A DNA stretch of 64,000 nucleotides from Neodontobutis hainanensis (lineage: Eukaryota; Chordata; Actinopteri; Gobiiformes; Odontobutidae): assembly GCA_024349245.1 (NCBI GenBank), contig JALDNG010000863.1, forward strand, positions 1 to 64,000, in the 5' to 3' direction. This document shows positions 25,601-39,449 of this stretch, in pieces. A model generated the notes under the pieces. The model searched no databases, was not told the DNA's origin, and worked only from the letters and a program-made list of their open reading frames with translations. Position 1 is the first letter of the stretch; each line of letters begins with the position of its first letter. Both the position numbers and the translations under genes were made by a program.

Positions 25601-28600
25601 ATTTTTGATATGAAAACATACGTTTATTAAACTATACAAAATTTAGTCTCGTGAAAAAATCGTTTTATAAATGACATCCATGAGTTCGTTTATAGCTCAA
25701 ATTATAACATGAACAAATAAGGAGATTAATTTTGTTTTAGTATTTTTTATTTCTTTTTTGGATATTTCATAACTAATGCAATAAATCTTAAAGTTAATAA
25801 AATGTGTAAATTCTCATTCTATCTTCAAGTTAAAAATTAACTGATGCAATCAGGAAAAATTCAATATATCGGGACCAGAAAACTTTTTAAATATTATAAA
25901 ATGTTGAGGATATAAAAGAAAATTATTTAAATGAAATGAAACGAAGTCGTTATCGTGGGTAAAGATTCAAGTTAAATGGTGTAAACAAAAAAAATTATCA
26001 CTGGCCTGTTTAAGACCATATATAAATCCTTTGAAATATTTAAACAGTTTATATTTGTAAATTCTCTCTTTAAGTTAAATATAGATAGATTTGAGATAAT
26101 ATCCATCCACAATTGATTAAAAATCTAAGAAAACAATCTCAAATATTTAAATAGGTATGCAGTGTTTATGAATGTAAGATTTTGAGTAGAACCGTCAATA
26201 AATGAAATTAGTTGACATTAAGAGATAGAGTATTTTAAATTATGTAAAACTCGAGAAAATATCTGAAAATAAATGAGAAAAAATTTTTCCGTATAATTAA
26301 TTTGTTAGGTAGAAAGTCTAGATGTACATTTGAAATATTATTTCATTTATGTCTAAAATTTTGTTTTCTGTTTTTCGATATTCGCAAATTAATTTATAAG
26401 CCAAACTCTTAAAAAATAGTACCTGTCCAACACTGGTTAATTTTGTCCAAATTAAAAAAAAGCTCTCTTTTTGAATCTTTCTTTATTTGTTTAAATAAAT
26501 TATGTGATGAATAAATTCAGTGAATATATATCGAAAGATGAATCGTCCAAGAAATTCTTCTTTTAAAAACGGGATTTCAGTTTTTAAACATTATATTTTT
26601 ACTTTTTAATAAAATAAATGACACGTCGATACACAATACAGAAAAAAGTTAAATTAAATTTTTAAGTTAAGAATCAATTTCAAATGGTAAATTTTGATCA
26701 ACATTTTAAAAATTGTATGCTTTTAAACTTATATATCCCCCCATATATCTACAGTTTTAAGAAAAAGATTTTCCTCATATTCAATAACTTTTAAGCTTCA
26801 TTTTATTATTGTTGAAATATTCTAAATTTTGGTTTATTATTTCTTGGAAGCAAATAGAATCATTACGTGCTTGAAATATAGTTAATTAAAATATCACTGA
26901 TATTTATTGATAAAAATAACCTTTATTTTTTATTCGAGGTATTCTTCAAACTTTATCACATGTAATAATATGAATATCAAGTTGTTAATATTTATATACT
27001 TCTTATTTTATTGATAAATTTGTTTTTAAATTTTAGTATATGAATATAATTGACTTAAATTAAATTTTTTAATTCTTTTAGATTGCATGAAGTGAACTAA
27101 TAATAAAGATATGAACGTTATTTAAAGAAAAAAATTATCTAAATTAGTTTTTTAATGGTCAGACATAATTCTGAATAATTGTAGATGGAAAAAAATTTCG
27201 GTTATTTTCTAATCCTTGTTTAACTCATGGTCATAAAAAATTCATGCGAAAATCTTAGTCGTTAAATTATTTTATTTTCTTAATAAATTTTTCAACAAAC
27301 TATACCATTTGACTTCCAGTTTGTATTATTGAAACTGTAGATTTACAGTTTTTAATGCTCATACTATGATGTAATCTTACAGAATTATAATAAAATTTAA
27401 TTTTTTTAACATTTTTGCTAAACATCAAAATGAACGTTATGATTTAAAAATGGATAAACATCGAGGAAATTTATTTGTTATGAGTATTATTTAGTAGATT
27501 TTCTAAATTCAGTAGGCTTGATAATGACAAGGTTTTTGAGTGTCACGTTTAAACTATTATCAAATTAATCATGAATTGCGGGAATTTATTTACTTTATCC
27601 TGACACTCTTATTCTGCAATCACCTAATATTTTACGAAATGATATATCTGTGGGTTGAAAATTTTTATATGAGTTCTATAAGTCGAAACATTGTGATATT
27701 AAACTTTATGAGTCGCTCTTAAATCTTATGAACAGGGAGTGACAATCTAAATATGAAGATGTTTTATCGAGACATCTTTTATAAGCAGACATTTAAGATT
27801 AAAATTCTTTAAATTCGATGAATGATTAAACGAATGATTTTTTTTATCTTATTTGAAAATAATTTATAAATCTTCTTTTGCTTCAAACTTCTTATTTGAA
27901 CCGATTTTTTTGTTCTGACGAGCTAATCTTGATGTAAAACTTAGATATGAAAAATAGAAATGTAAAAACTATGAAGTTAGATTAATTTTAAAATGAAATA
28001 GTTTTTTCCGATTTGTATGACTATAAATGATACTTGTAAAAAATATATATGTTTGAAAATTTTTAACTTTAACATGATAAATCTATTTGTGTTAATATAA
28101 GAAAAAGGAGTTTTAAAAATTGACTGGTTATAAATTCCACGAATTTTCGATGTAAAATATCAAAATAAAATTTCCCAAAAGATTAACAAATAAAATAAAC
28201 TCAGATTTATATCAAATATAAATTTGTGGAAAGAGTGAACGCTGAACCGAATCCTTTATTTCTAATGTTATGGATTTTATAAACATTAAAATAATAAATT
28301 GTCCCAAAAATAATATCTTATTTAATCAAATGGAATTATACTGCTAAACAAATTCGAAATGATCTGTATCATATATTTATTTAATTTTCTGTTTTATATT
28401 TCATAAGGATAGAACATAGATGGATCGTTTTCTAATAAAAATAATTTTTGTTTTTTAGTGGTTTTAGTTATTAATAAAGTTTATTATTGAGTCAAAGTAA
28501 TAAATATTCATTATTTAGATGAAAATTGGAGAAGTCATTTCAGGTTTTTAATTTACATAATATGTATTTCATAGATAAACACTCAATATAAATGAAAAAG

Positions 28601-30485
28601 TCAAATGAAATAACTTAGAAAATCAAATTTCGATAATAAATTGAAATTAGTTTTAATTCTAAGCTATAAGATATGAGAGAGACAATAAATTTTATAGTTA
28701 ACATGTCATTGACGCATAAATTATTTGGTATTTTAAATTAGAAATTATCAAAAATTAGATTTTCATTTTATTAATCTATTTAAATTATTTTTATCAGTTA
28801 TGAGGTGAGGGTTTTTTTCAATTCAATTAAAATCGATATTACTTTGTTGTGAAAGAAAACAGAAAAATTTAAAAACAACTTATTTTGCCTGGCAAAAAGT
28901 AATTTCAATTGAAAATGTAATTTGATTTTCATTATGAATGACTGAATTTTGAAACAAAGTAAAAATAAGAAAATTTATAATTTTAGCTGAGATATAAGAG
29001 AAATTTATATTTTAAAACCGATCTTTTAACTTTTCTCTAATTTATAACATGCCATTTCTTACATCAATAACATTTTTATTGCTCATAGGTCAAACTTTGA
29101 AACATTTTGTTTGATTTATTCAAAATTTAGAAAAGTTACAATAAAAAATATTTTTTCATTCGTACCTGTGATATATTTTAATCTCTAAAAAGTAAAACAA
29201 GGGACTAATTTGAGCCATTAATATGTTAGGAGCATGTTAATTACATTATTTGAAAAGGTTATTTTTAAAGATTAATCTCTTAGTTTATGGTGATTTAACT
29301 TAATTTTTAACAATACTTATGAAAAATACGAAAAAAATGTTTAGCTACGATGTTTTTAAATTTCTGATTTTAACATTAAAATTTAATTTAAATATATTCA
29401 TTCATCTGCCTTGAAAAAAATCAATAAATGATTCTTATTCAAATAGAAGTTTAAAATATAACCAACAAAGAGTGTGGACAAATCAATCTTAATTCTTGTT
29501 GTCTTAATATCTTAAGGTATGAAATAGTAATATTCAGATACTTCACAGAGTTTAAAATAAATAAGACTTTACGTTAGATATAAAAAAATATAAATTTGAT
29601 CATAGCCGAATTCACTCATATAATCACAGAGATATAATATATCATGCCATCGATTGAATCCGAATCGTTATTCGAATCTATCTTTTATGATAATCCAACG
29701 AAATTTGGTACTTATTATTTTAAAGTCACAATGCAAAATAGAATATTTTTATTAAAAAGAGTTAACTAGTCTGTAACTAACATCGATTTGAATCAATAAG
29801 TGATTTAGAAACTTGTCTACAAATAATTTTCAACTTTGTCTTATAAATGAGATGACAAAATAGTAAATTTAACTTACATTGATAATTTATAACTCCATTA
29901 ATAAATTAACGAAAAAACCATTTAAAATAAACTTTGTTAGAAATAAAATTTATTATCAAAACTAAGTTAATATGGCTCGAAATATAAATCATCAGTATCA
30001 CTTTTTAAATTAGAGATCAAGCATATTTAATAATTAAAATATTGAAATTGTTTTTTAGGTCTGTAAATTTAGTATGAATATTAATATAAAAACATCAAAT
30101 TTTAGATGGAAAGCAAAATAATTTTAGAGCTAAAATTATCTTACTATGATTATGCAGCCTGATACAGTTTCTTTACATCTATCTAGATGTCGAATATATC
30201 GTTAAGTTACATGAATAGAGAGAACTAGGAAAAAACATTGAAGAAAATTCAAGTACTGTTTGTAACGTTAAAAATATAGGTAATGGAAAAATTATGTCTT
30301 AAGAAGGAAATGATTAAGATAAAGTGAAGTGTTTTTTCTTGATGGAAATTGATTCTTTAAATATATATACATATATTAAAAGGGTATTTGCAGATCTGTA
30401 ATGATGCATTGATTTATCAAGCTATGAAAAGACAGATAAATATTTACAAGTATTCAACTTTTTTAACTTAATAAAATTAACGACA
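22620..30485. other. AT-rich stretch with no recognisable feature
   Basis: Nearly 8 kb with nothing supportable. Short frames at 23.4-23.6 and 27.5-27.7 kb are low-complexity. Small less AT-rich spots at 25,080-25,140 and 25,930-26,010 are too short to interpret. Confidence 0.6.
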
Positions 30486-30490
30486 GAATA

Positions 30491-30715
30491 TTAAAATGAA
30501 TCCTCAAATAAACTTTTTAAAGAATGTAAAAAACATTTACAAAATGTTGGTTGTTTGTACGGACAATAATCATTCTCACTATTATGACTCCACACACGTA
30601 CTTTGAGAACACTCACTGTATCTTTTATTATTGTCACATAAGATTTCATGATAATAATTCTTTCAAAATTTTTTAAGATAGATAAGATATAATTCTTCAA
30701 GTAACCAATATTCAA
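30491..30715 (-). other. Small island with a 74-codon frame of unknown origin
   Basis: A minus-strand frame with ATG at 30,713-30,715. Its second half lies in a less AT-rich patch (30,540-30,640) and reads VRVWSHNSENDYCPYKQPTF followed by CKCFLHSLKSL, with three cysteines in 20 residues. The first half is background-like. I know no family with this pattern. A frame of 74 codons is within chance expectation for the window as a whole, so only the local composition makes it worth listing. Confidence 0.2.
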
Positions 30716-30719
30716 TAAA

Positions 30720-33700
30720 AGGTTTGGGTAAATATTATATAAATTAAAGAAATATTCACGACCGATATTTGATCTTGATGCTATGAAATTTTAAATAGTT
30801 GTGTAGAAGTCACACTTCTTGCATAACTAACGTTTTTCGTAATTGTGAATATGTTTTAAAACATATTCCAACCCATTCTTTATTATCATTCTAAATTTCT
30901 TAATTTCGTTTATAAATTTTTAGAAACAGTAAAAATATAAGATTATTAAAAAGTTAAAGCTAGTTATCGTACATATTTCCAAACAATCTATTATGATCGC
31001 TTTTAAAGTCAAGATTCTATGGAACAACTCGAACCTAAATTTTTAAAATATGTTTATAAATAAAGAAAAGAAAATACACCGATGAACGATAACAAATTTA
31101 TGAGTTTTGAAATTCTCTTTTTTTAAGTTAAATATATCTAATTGTCGACGTAATGTTTGGTGAAATATATTTCAGACGGTTATTAAGATGAAAAAAATTA
31201 CTTGATTTCAGCTTTGATCAATTTTAAACACTCAATCTTGGCGCAAACGAAGTAAGTTTTGTTGAAGATGATAATTGTGATGTTAATCTTCAAGCTTTAT
31301 ATGGTTATTTGTTATTTTTTAAGAACTATAAAAGAATTTGAAATGATATGACTAAAAACAGATTTATTACTTTCAAAAATGATGATTCTACTCATTATCT
31401 CAAATTAAAACATAACTCTAAATAAAATGTTGCATACGATAATAAGCGGTTTGCAATGGTTTCTTTTCAATTTATATCATTCATTGGAAAAAATTTCATC
31501 TTCATTGTTAGAAATATTATTTACATAAATATAGTTAAGGGAAACCGATTATTTGTATTGTATATAGAGTCGAGGTGAGATTTTCCATTAAGGGTAAAAA
31601 GATATTAATTATCTTTTAAAAATTATTATTTTATTTATAGAGATCGTTAAACATAAAAATATCAAATGAGCAATGTAATATGAGTAAAACTATGCGAATC
31701 TATACAAATTATTCAATATTCAAACATACATATGAATTTTTATCATTTTTAAAATTAAACATAATTTATCTATAAATAAATTTATATCTTTTAAATATTA
31801 AAAAATTTTATGATAGTAGAGATAACGAAGAATACTCATAATTTTTCACAAAATATTATAATTATGAAGAATTTATCCTTTTTGTCTTCATCTTCTTTTT
31901 TTTCAAAGTATTTTTTGGTTGTTTTTCTGAGGTATTTAACTTTAATTTATCTGTGCAGATTTTTTCTCTTATATAATGAAGATTTTTTAGAGTGTTAGAA
32001 AACACGATTTTCATTATGTTTAATTTTTAAGTGTATTGTCATGGTCAAACTGTAGATAAATATAAAAGATGATTTCTTTATAAGTATGTCATAAAGAAAA
32101 TGTTTATATCTTTTTTATACCTTTGGATCTTGTTTCTTTTTTTTTGATCATAAATTTTTTTGTTATTTTATATTTTATGAACGTTGAAATATTTATTCAT
32201 AAATTACAATAAATATTTAAGTTATGGTCATTTTATTTCATTTAAAAAGATAAATTGTCGAATTTGCGAGGTATATTAGCCTATTAATGTGACATACAAT
32301 GATATATTTTTTCATGTTATAAAAATCGTTTTGCAATGGATTTTATTGTATTACATGACAAAAAGTAATAGAAAGTTATAAATACACAGCTTAAAGTATA
32401 GAAAGAAAAATAATGAGATTATAAAAACTATAATAGGCCATCTTAAGCATTTCTTAATTATTAACATAGAAATATAAAACATTGAATTGTCAATTAGAAT
32501 GAGTCTATTTACAAAGATTTAATCAAATTGAGATTATTTTTTTTGAAATACAGAGATAATATTTCTTAACTATGTTGTCAAACTCTTATTTATTTGAAAG
32601 TAAATCTAACTTTTAGTTTAAATATCTCCGAAATGATAAATACAGGAATTGTGGATTTTTCACAAAAAAGAACTTATACATTGAATCAGTTGAATTTATT
32701 AATTTGCACTTCGTACCTTCGACACTTTCAATCGTAATATTTCTGTTCAACCTGTATAAGTTATCATATAATTAACGTGTACTTCCCAACTAATTAATTT
32801 TATATTTATAAATGTAAAAAGCCATATAAATATAAAGAAGAATGTTTGATAAATTATAATATAAGATTAAAGCAATGGTATTATTCATATAACCTAGAAA
32901 AGAACAAATATTTTTACAATTAACTGTTTAAATATTTTTTGTGAATACCCAAGAAACTAGAGACACTTATCTGTAAACGTTAAAATGATAAGCAAAAAGG
33001 ATCACTCACTTATTTCAAATATTTGAAATAATGACACTTTTAATGTCATTTTTTCATTTTTACAGAAAACTCGTAACTGGTGATGATATTTATATCAAAT
33101 ATAAAATACATTAAAAATGTTAAAGTTAAATAAAAAAATCCTCTTTTTTCATTTTTTGGTATTCTAACATTCTGTGATTGTTACTGGGATACAGATCTTT
33201 AAATAAAAGGCAATGAATATATCTTGAAGGCACTTAAATATAAAAGTTAAAGATTTATTCATTTATGAATCAAAATAGTTTCTTTGATATTCGTGGAAAC
33301 GAAATCATAGTTGTTTTATGTTCTTGACAAAAGAAAGTTTTAATATGTCATTTCAAACACAAAATTGACTATATTCTTTACATTTTCGATCTTAAGATTA
33401 AACCAAATGTTAAGTTTAAAAGTGAAAATAATCTCATGATATGGTTTAAACCTGATATGGTGAGGTTTGAACATTTTACATCTTCAATGTTTGAAAAGCC
33501 ATGTTTTACAGATGAAAGATACTTTTCTGCAATATTTTAAATTCAAGTCAATTCTAATGTGTTGGATTTGCCAAATTTATAAGTAATGACTAAAATGGTT
33601 ATTTACTGATGATAAGGGATAGTTCATAAACAATAGATACTTTTCATTGACTCTCAAAGAAAACATAAGGAAAGGAGCTTAAATTTTACGTATCTATCTT

Positions 33701-33970
33701 AGGTAAGATTATAAGTTAAAAATATTGTTACGGTGAAATTTATATTAAAGATTTTTATGAAGTGTTGATTTCATATTTTCAAAAAAAACTCATTTTGTTT
33801 TTAAAACATTAAAATCTTCCACTGCTAAATATCATTTTTATGAAAATCGATCACAAATTGAAAAAATATGACCTCTTTTCACTTTCTTTTTCCATATATG
33901 ACATCTTTTCAGAAATAATTGAATTTAAAATCAATGCGCTTGAAAATTTTAAAATACCTTTGAAATTTTT
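30720..33970. other. AT-rich stretch; only a double palindrome noted
   Basis: No gene seen. The one structured spot is the palindrome at 33,010-33,050, listed separately. A T-rich 62-codon frame at 31,810-31,998 is a composition artefact. Confidence 0.6.
33010..33050. repeat. 22-bp perfect palindrome followed by a second hairpin
   Basis: Positions 33,010-33,031 are a perfect palindrome with no spacer: TTATTTCAAAT followed by its reverse complement. Overlapping its end, AATGACA at 33,030-33,036 pairs with TGTCATT at 33,044-33,050 around a 7-base loop. A T-rich run follows. A GC-poor double hairpin like this could form a cruciform, but no function can be assigned. Confidence 0.6.
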
Positions 33971-33974
33971 TCTT

Positions 33975-34230
33975 ATAAATAAACTGGTATCTCAGAGGCT
34001 ACGTTGACTAGCGAATTGAGGATATGATCATATCTGAGTTTTCTGCAATTCTAAAACTCCATAATGCCTGAGCAATCTGATAGATTGAACTTCAGATGTC
34101 AAGCTTCTTTAAGTTTAAAACAAATTTACCAAGCCCTAATTGAGAACATTAATAAACAATCATAAATTGAAGAATGTATTTCGTGTACAATTACCTCATT
34201 CAACCAAATATATAATTTCATGATTAAAAA
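33975..34230 (+). other. Higher-complexity island, interrupted reading frame
   Basis: A patch of about 250 bp that is less AT-rich than its flanks. One plus frame carries readable protein across several stops: TGISEATLTSELRI; then, from the ATG at 34,064, 33 codons including LNFRCQASLSLKQIYQALIE up to the TAA at 34,163; then IEECISCTITSFNQIYNF. Stops at intervals of about 8-35 codons in a single frame look more like a decayed coding region than random sequence. I do not recognise the family. The minus strand also has a fair frame. Confidence 0.25.
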
Positions 34231-34234
34231 TATC

Positions 34235-37200
34235 TAAAATCGTAGTAATTAAACAAATCTTCTAAAAATATAATCTTTTGATCGGTAACTTTTCCTTATC
34301 TTTAGAAACACAATTTAAAAAAGAAAATAACGTTAATAACGTGATGATTCTATTTACAAGTTTATAAATAAACAAATATTAAGCTTTGAAAATTCCGAGT
34401 TTTTAAAAAATCTCTGATAAAATCAGAAATAAACCTCATTATTCAGATTTTAGACCTTCAAAAACGAAAAACGTCTGGTCGAGACGGATCACAAAATTTG
34501 ACAATAAATGTTGTAATACGAATATATTACTTAAATTTATCACTTGTATCTCAAAATTTTTGGCATCCACGTTTTTTTAATTGAGATTAAGATCACTCAT
34601 GGATAAGTAAAAAGAAAGTAATCCAAATCCCGCGATTTAAAGGTTGATAAATACATTTTTTCTTGATTCAACATATCTAATTCGATCAATTTAATTTTGA
34701 TTTTTCAATGAGGGTATTCAAATAGCGATGTTAATTGAGAGCAGATTAAATGAAATTGGAAATAACAAATGTGTGCAGTATACTAACATAGCAGACTAGC
34801 TATTACCGTTTTTATTTAATAATTTTTATCTAAATAAATATCAATATCGTTCATTGTATTTCAAAGACATGGCCGTAGATTAGAGAATTAACTTTCACAT
34901 TTTTAATTTAATGTGAACAAGTCTTCAGATTTATGCAATGTCTTTTTTTACATTTTCCTTGATTTTTCTATGAATGATTGAACTTTCCTTTTTATCATTC
35001 TTTTAATAAATTTATTGATTTAATATTTTTGAAGTTTACGTTTACTTTTAAAATCATTAAATGATCAAAATTAATCAATATAAACAAATAAGACATGAAA
35101 ACTGAATTAGGAAAATTCATTTTAAAATGATCTAAACAGATTGGTATATGTTATCATTGAATCGTATTTAAAAATTTAACTCTAATTACGTTTTGAACAC
35201 AAATTAAAGCAATGAATGAAGTCGATCATTGTTCAAAATATATGATTTATTTCAAATGATATTAATTTAAAAAATCATAATAAATTGATTTAAAAATGTT
35301 GAGAAAAGTTAAATTTTAATTTTTCCCTGACCCATTCGAAAATTAGTTTGAAATAGTGTGAATGAATATTAATCTTTAAAAGTGTAAATGTGACATCATT
35401 ATTTGAACATGATAATGTTTTGAAACTAATTTATGTTAATCCGTTAAAATATTACCTTTTTTTAATTTATTTCTTTATAGACTCCATTAAACTTAAAATA
35501 TAAAAATTTAGGGCTGTCTAATTTTAGGAGAATTTTATAACAAGATTTTTGGCTTTAGCTGGTAATATTAAATTATTAATGACGGTTTTAAGTTAATATA
35601 GAATATGAATGGATATAAAATCAGTGTATATATATCGTAAATTTGATTGGAGAAATACTTATGTATATTTTAAAACATATGTACATTTTCTAAAATCAGT
35701 TATTTCATACCGTGAATAGATATGAATTTTTATCATATTATTACTCGTCATAAAAAATTTGATTGACAAATAAATTTTAAGACATTTTATCAGTGATATA
35801 AATAGAGGGTGTATATTTTTTGTATTTACAGATGATTAATTTACAATACTTGAAGATTTAATGTGAGAAAATATTGGAAATTTTTTTCATTACTGTGTAC
35901 AAAAAAATTCAAACATAGATTTTCAACTCGTTTATGAAACATTTAACCATTGAAATTTATGTTAATCTTTTGTCAGTTGAAGAAGAAATTCAATGAAAGA
36001 ACTTCTATCGATTATCAGACAATATTTACATTCAAAATTTAAACATTAATATGCTATGAGTGTTTTATTTTACATTTTAACTATGAAAATGAGTCTTAAC
36101 TCAATGAATACTACATGGAGGTCATATTTGTTGCTTCAGTTATTCAACTCAGGGATTCAAAGAACACAAAATAATCTTGAATATCCTTCATATGCCCATA
36201 TTTGAGGTGTTGTTGTTTCAATACATGTTTTATATTTTTCGAAAAAACAAACAATAAAATCAGATATATCTGAAAAATGCTTAAAACTTCCTAATAGATT
36301 TCCAAAATGACTATTTTTGTTTTTAAAAACCAATTTGGATAGTTATTATGTGAAATTCGGTCAACAACTGTTTTCTTCACTAACTTTTAGTAAATACAAT
36401 TGTAAAAAAATATAAATTATTTCTACTCTAAGTGTTTTACTTTTTATATGTATACATGGCAAAATAAATATTGTTATTTAAATTTTGTTTAATTATTTAT
36501 TATAATATATCTTAATGGACATTAAATGTTTTTTATGAAGTGATTTAATACTCTAATCAAACTTTTTTTGTCACACAAGAATAAAAATAGACAAAACATT
36601 ACACAACATAGATTTTTGAAGCTAAAATAGAATATTCGAAAATTTATAAGAAAAAGATAAACATTCAGTTTTTATATGAAAATAAAATTATATTTAAATC
36701 TTTCTTCATATATTTCATAAATATCGTTTTCTATCAAAATATTTCGACAATGAACTTGTAATTTTATTTTAGTTATAATCATAAATTAGTCTAAAATAAC
36801 TCGTTGTTTACTTCGCTTCTTTTCAGATATTTTTTCGAAAAAGATAAATTTCTCATCAACAAAAATTCATTGAGAGGTTATATTTTTATCAATGATCTGT
36901 TATTAATTTATAATTAAAACTTAGTTATCATTAATTTTCTTCATACATTTTCAAAGGTGTATCGCGTTTATTATATTTAAAAAAACATGAATTTTCAACA
37001 GTTTATTTTTATTTTTTATTCGGGTCTTATGAAACGTATTAACATATCTTCCATTATCTTTAACAAATGAAATTCTAATTTTTAATATAATATTTCTCAA
37101 ATTGTTATGTGTCTTATCAATAAGTTGAATTCTTCATTTCAAAAAAACATAAAAATTTCAAATCTAAACATTTATTTTCATTTGACGGTTGATTTGAAAA

Positions 37201-38095
37201 TATATGAATTAATAACATAAATAATAATGTCAAAAAAATAGGATATTTCGTGTTAAACAACGATTTAGGTATAAATTCAGAGAAATATTAACCTATACGG
37301 TTTATTAACTTATGGAGTTATTTCAAATATTTTTATTAAGCTCCAAAATAAGAGTTTTAAATAAAATTTATCCTATAAACATGTTAAAATGAGTATAATT
37401 CAAAAATTATTTATATATAGCTTGTAGAAAAAAAATTTAAATATAAAAAATTCAAAGTATAACTCTCATGTAATATTTTCATCTTGGCTCAAAAGTATAA
37501 CGAAGTTTAAAAATCAGAATATAAACAAATGAGATTGTGTAGATATATGAACAAAGCCATGTATTTAAGATGTCTCGAATTCAATGTAGAGTAAAATCAT
37601 GAAAATGAATGTTAAAATTTATTGAAAATAATATTTGTTAAACTACTGATAAAATAAAAAATGTAATTCAATCACGTGAATCAAATTTATAACGCCTTCA
37701 CAATTAACAAAAAAATATCATCTAGCTAGTCAGGTAAATAAATTTATATGTAATTGGTATTTGCCATTTAAACAGAATAATTATACTTGTTTATTTGAAA
37801 AAATAATCACAATTTTCGTTGCATATAAATTTGTTATATGAATTTATTTTTCAAATAAATCATGTCGAGTGAATAAAATATTTGTCATTTCTACTTTCAT
37901 AGATTATAAATCTTTAAATACAGAGATCCGTATATCTTTTAAGTAAAATAGCAAACCGTTTTTACATATTTACTAAAAATATTTGGATTAAATTATCTAA
38001 AAAGCAAATCTTCAAAAAATCTATATAAAGGTTCTTGTGACAATAATTTTATCAATAATACAAATTCAGGAATATTGAAAAAATATCAAAGATAA
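34235..38095. other. AT-rich stretch with no recognisable feature
   Basis: Nothing supportable, up to the outer end of element B. Confidence 0.6.
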
Positions 38096-38099
38096 TTAA

Positions 38100-38530
38100 A
38101 ATTATTTAAATTAGTCACAATCTCACACAACAAAATATTTTTCAATCTAACGATTCATAACCCGAGAATGTACGATATTGATCAATTAGCTCCACGATAT
38201 TTAATAATCAATGAGAGTGCGCGTTAAAATGGTAGATAATAAAATTATCCGCTTGTTCCATTTACGATAAAGGTGAAAATTCATTCACCTTAAACAATCG
38301 TAAATATTAAAATGATAGAATTCATTTATATGTAAAGTAGACACGCGAGATAGAGTCCGTGACACATGATTAGGGATTTTGAAAATTTGTTATCCCTGGG
38401 CAGTCATTTCAAAAGCGTTTCATCGATATTTGTCATAAGAAGAATAATTATGCTCAACAAAATAATTATACATAATTCTCTAATTATTCACAACTCTACA
38501 GCAACTCATAGTCGTTGAGCATTTCACCAC
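38100..38530 (-). repeat. Element B 3' LTR
   Basis: Aligned by eye to 42,000-42,437 with offsets of 3,882-3,919 bases and a few indels. Anchors: AATCTCA at 38,119 and 42,001; CGA.AATG at 38,163 and 42,061; TCCA.GAT at 38,191 and 42,110; AGTC.GT at 38,354 and 42,258; GCGTTT at 38,415 and 42,327; ATCGATATTT/TTCGATATTT just after; GCTCAA.AAAATAATTATA at 38,452 and 42,363; then TCTCTAATT. Similarity is strongest over the last 180 bases and weak before 38,160. The inner end near 38,530 (CACCACA) is a guess. Confidence 0.65.
38235..38305. repeat. Two hairpins inside the element B 3' LTR
   Basis: GATAAT at 38,235-38,240 pairs with ATTATC at 38,244-38,249 around a 3-base loop. Next to it, ATTTACGAT at 38,260-38,268 pairs with ATCGTAAAT at 38,297-38,305, enclosing a second perfect stem, AGGTGAA (38,271-38,277) with TTCACCT (38,284-38,290). 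The facing stretch of the other LTR (about 42,165-42,200) does not show the same pairing clearly. The structure may therefore be lost there or have arisen here. Confidence 0.6.
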
Positions 38531-38799
38531 ATATTTGGCTGTGTCTTTTAGGTAAGATTTGATTCTTTGTGTGTTAACCTATTCTTCGTGGTTTTCAAAT
38601 TCAGGAAAAACACGGTTATCTTCAATGTCAAGCAATTGAAAAGGACTTGGGAACAAAGAGAATGTTTCCCTTTATTTTTTGATCCCACATTAACATTAAT
38701 ATTGACTTTTAACTTACCTGCAGTTCCTATTTCTATCTATTTTTTTCATTATTTTAACTTTAATTATGTTCTGTTATGCGCTATTAAAGCATGTTTAAA

Positions 38800-39440
38800 T
38801 GTCGCTTAAGTGGATCCAAATATTAATTGTTGTTCTTCAGCTCAACGTGGTTGATGTTTAACATGCAAGGATATAAGTAATTGAGTCTAATATTAACTGG
38901 TATCATGAATTTTTAAAGATCTTGAAGTTGACATATCGTTAAAACTGTACTAATTGTGGAATAAATTCGTTCACCAACTCAAATCGCCTTTTTTGTTATT
39001 TAATATACTTATAACTTTTTGAGATATTCATTAATTTTAATAGATTTTTATAATTCTTTGAGATGATTTTTAACCTTGATCCGACATTTTAATATGTGGT
39101 TGTCTGAGACCTTTTATCCATTCATATTAAAGTATATGGCAGATGTTTTTAATTAAGTTCCTCAAGAACGTAAGCAATGGAAAATCATGTTGATATATCA
39201 GAAAATGAAAACATACAAAACTATCATTCTTCCAGATTGGTGACGAAAATACGTGTCTGATAAGGTATCGCAGTATCAGCGGTTAGTTTGGTAAAAGGAC
39301 TATTCGAAAAACCTTCTAATATCTTTCCAAACCTCGGGTTTGAACTCTTGCTCTCTTGGCAATCGGTGAAACTCTTCATCCGTCGATAAAATCTTCTTGA
39401 AAGGTTATTTATAAAATATAATCTTTCAAGATTCAAAATA
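38800..39440 (-). pseudogene. Element B integrase relic
   Basis: A 70-codon open frame (39,436 to 39,224) covers the end of the zinc-binding module (DCQESKSSNPRFGKIL) and the start of the catalytic core (SPFTKLTADTAIPYQT). It places the first catalytic aspartate at 39,275-39,277. Downstream and in other frames, FSFSDISTWF fits the strand after it. MSDQG gives the second aspartate at 39,079-39,081, and VGERI gives the glutamate at 38,970-38,972. Second aspartate to glutamate is 109 bases, that is D-x35-E plus one inserted base, the spacing known for retroviral-type integrases. The part beyond the glutamate is poorly preserved. The triad is intact but the frame is broken many times. Confidence 0.75.
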
Positions 39441-39449
39441 AACTTATCC

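Noticed and set aside
31810..31998. 62-codon plus frame rich in Ser and Phe
   Set aside because: A product of a local T-rich tract (TTTTTGTCTTCATC and similar) with no family resemblance.
38567..38809. 80-codon plus-strand frame
   Set aside because: Lies antisense inside element B, beyond the integrase relic; raised G+C there lengthens all frames.
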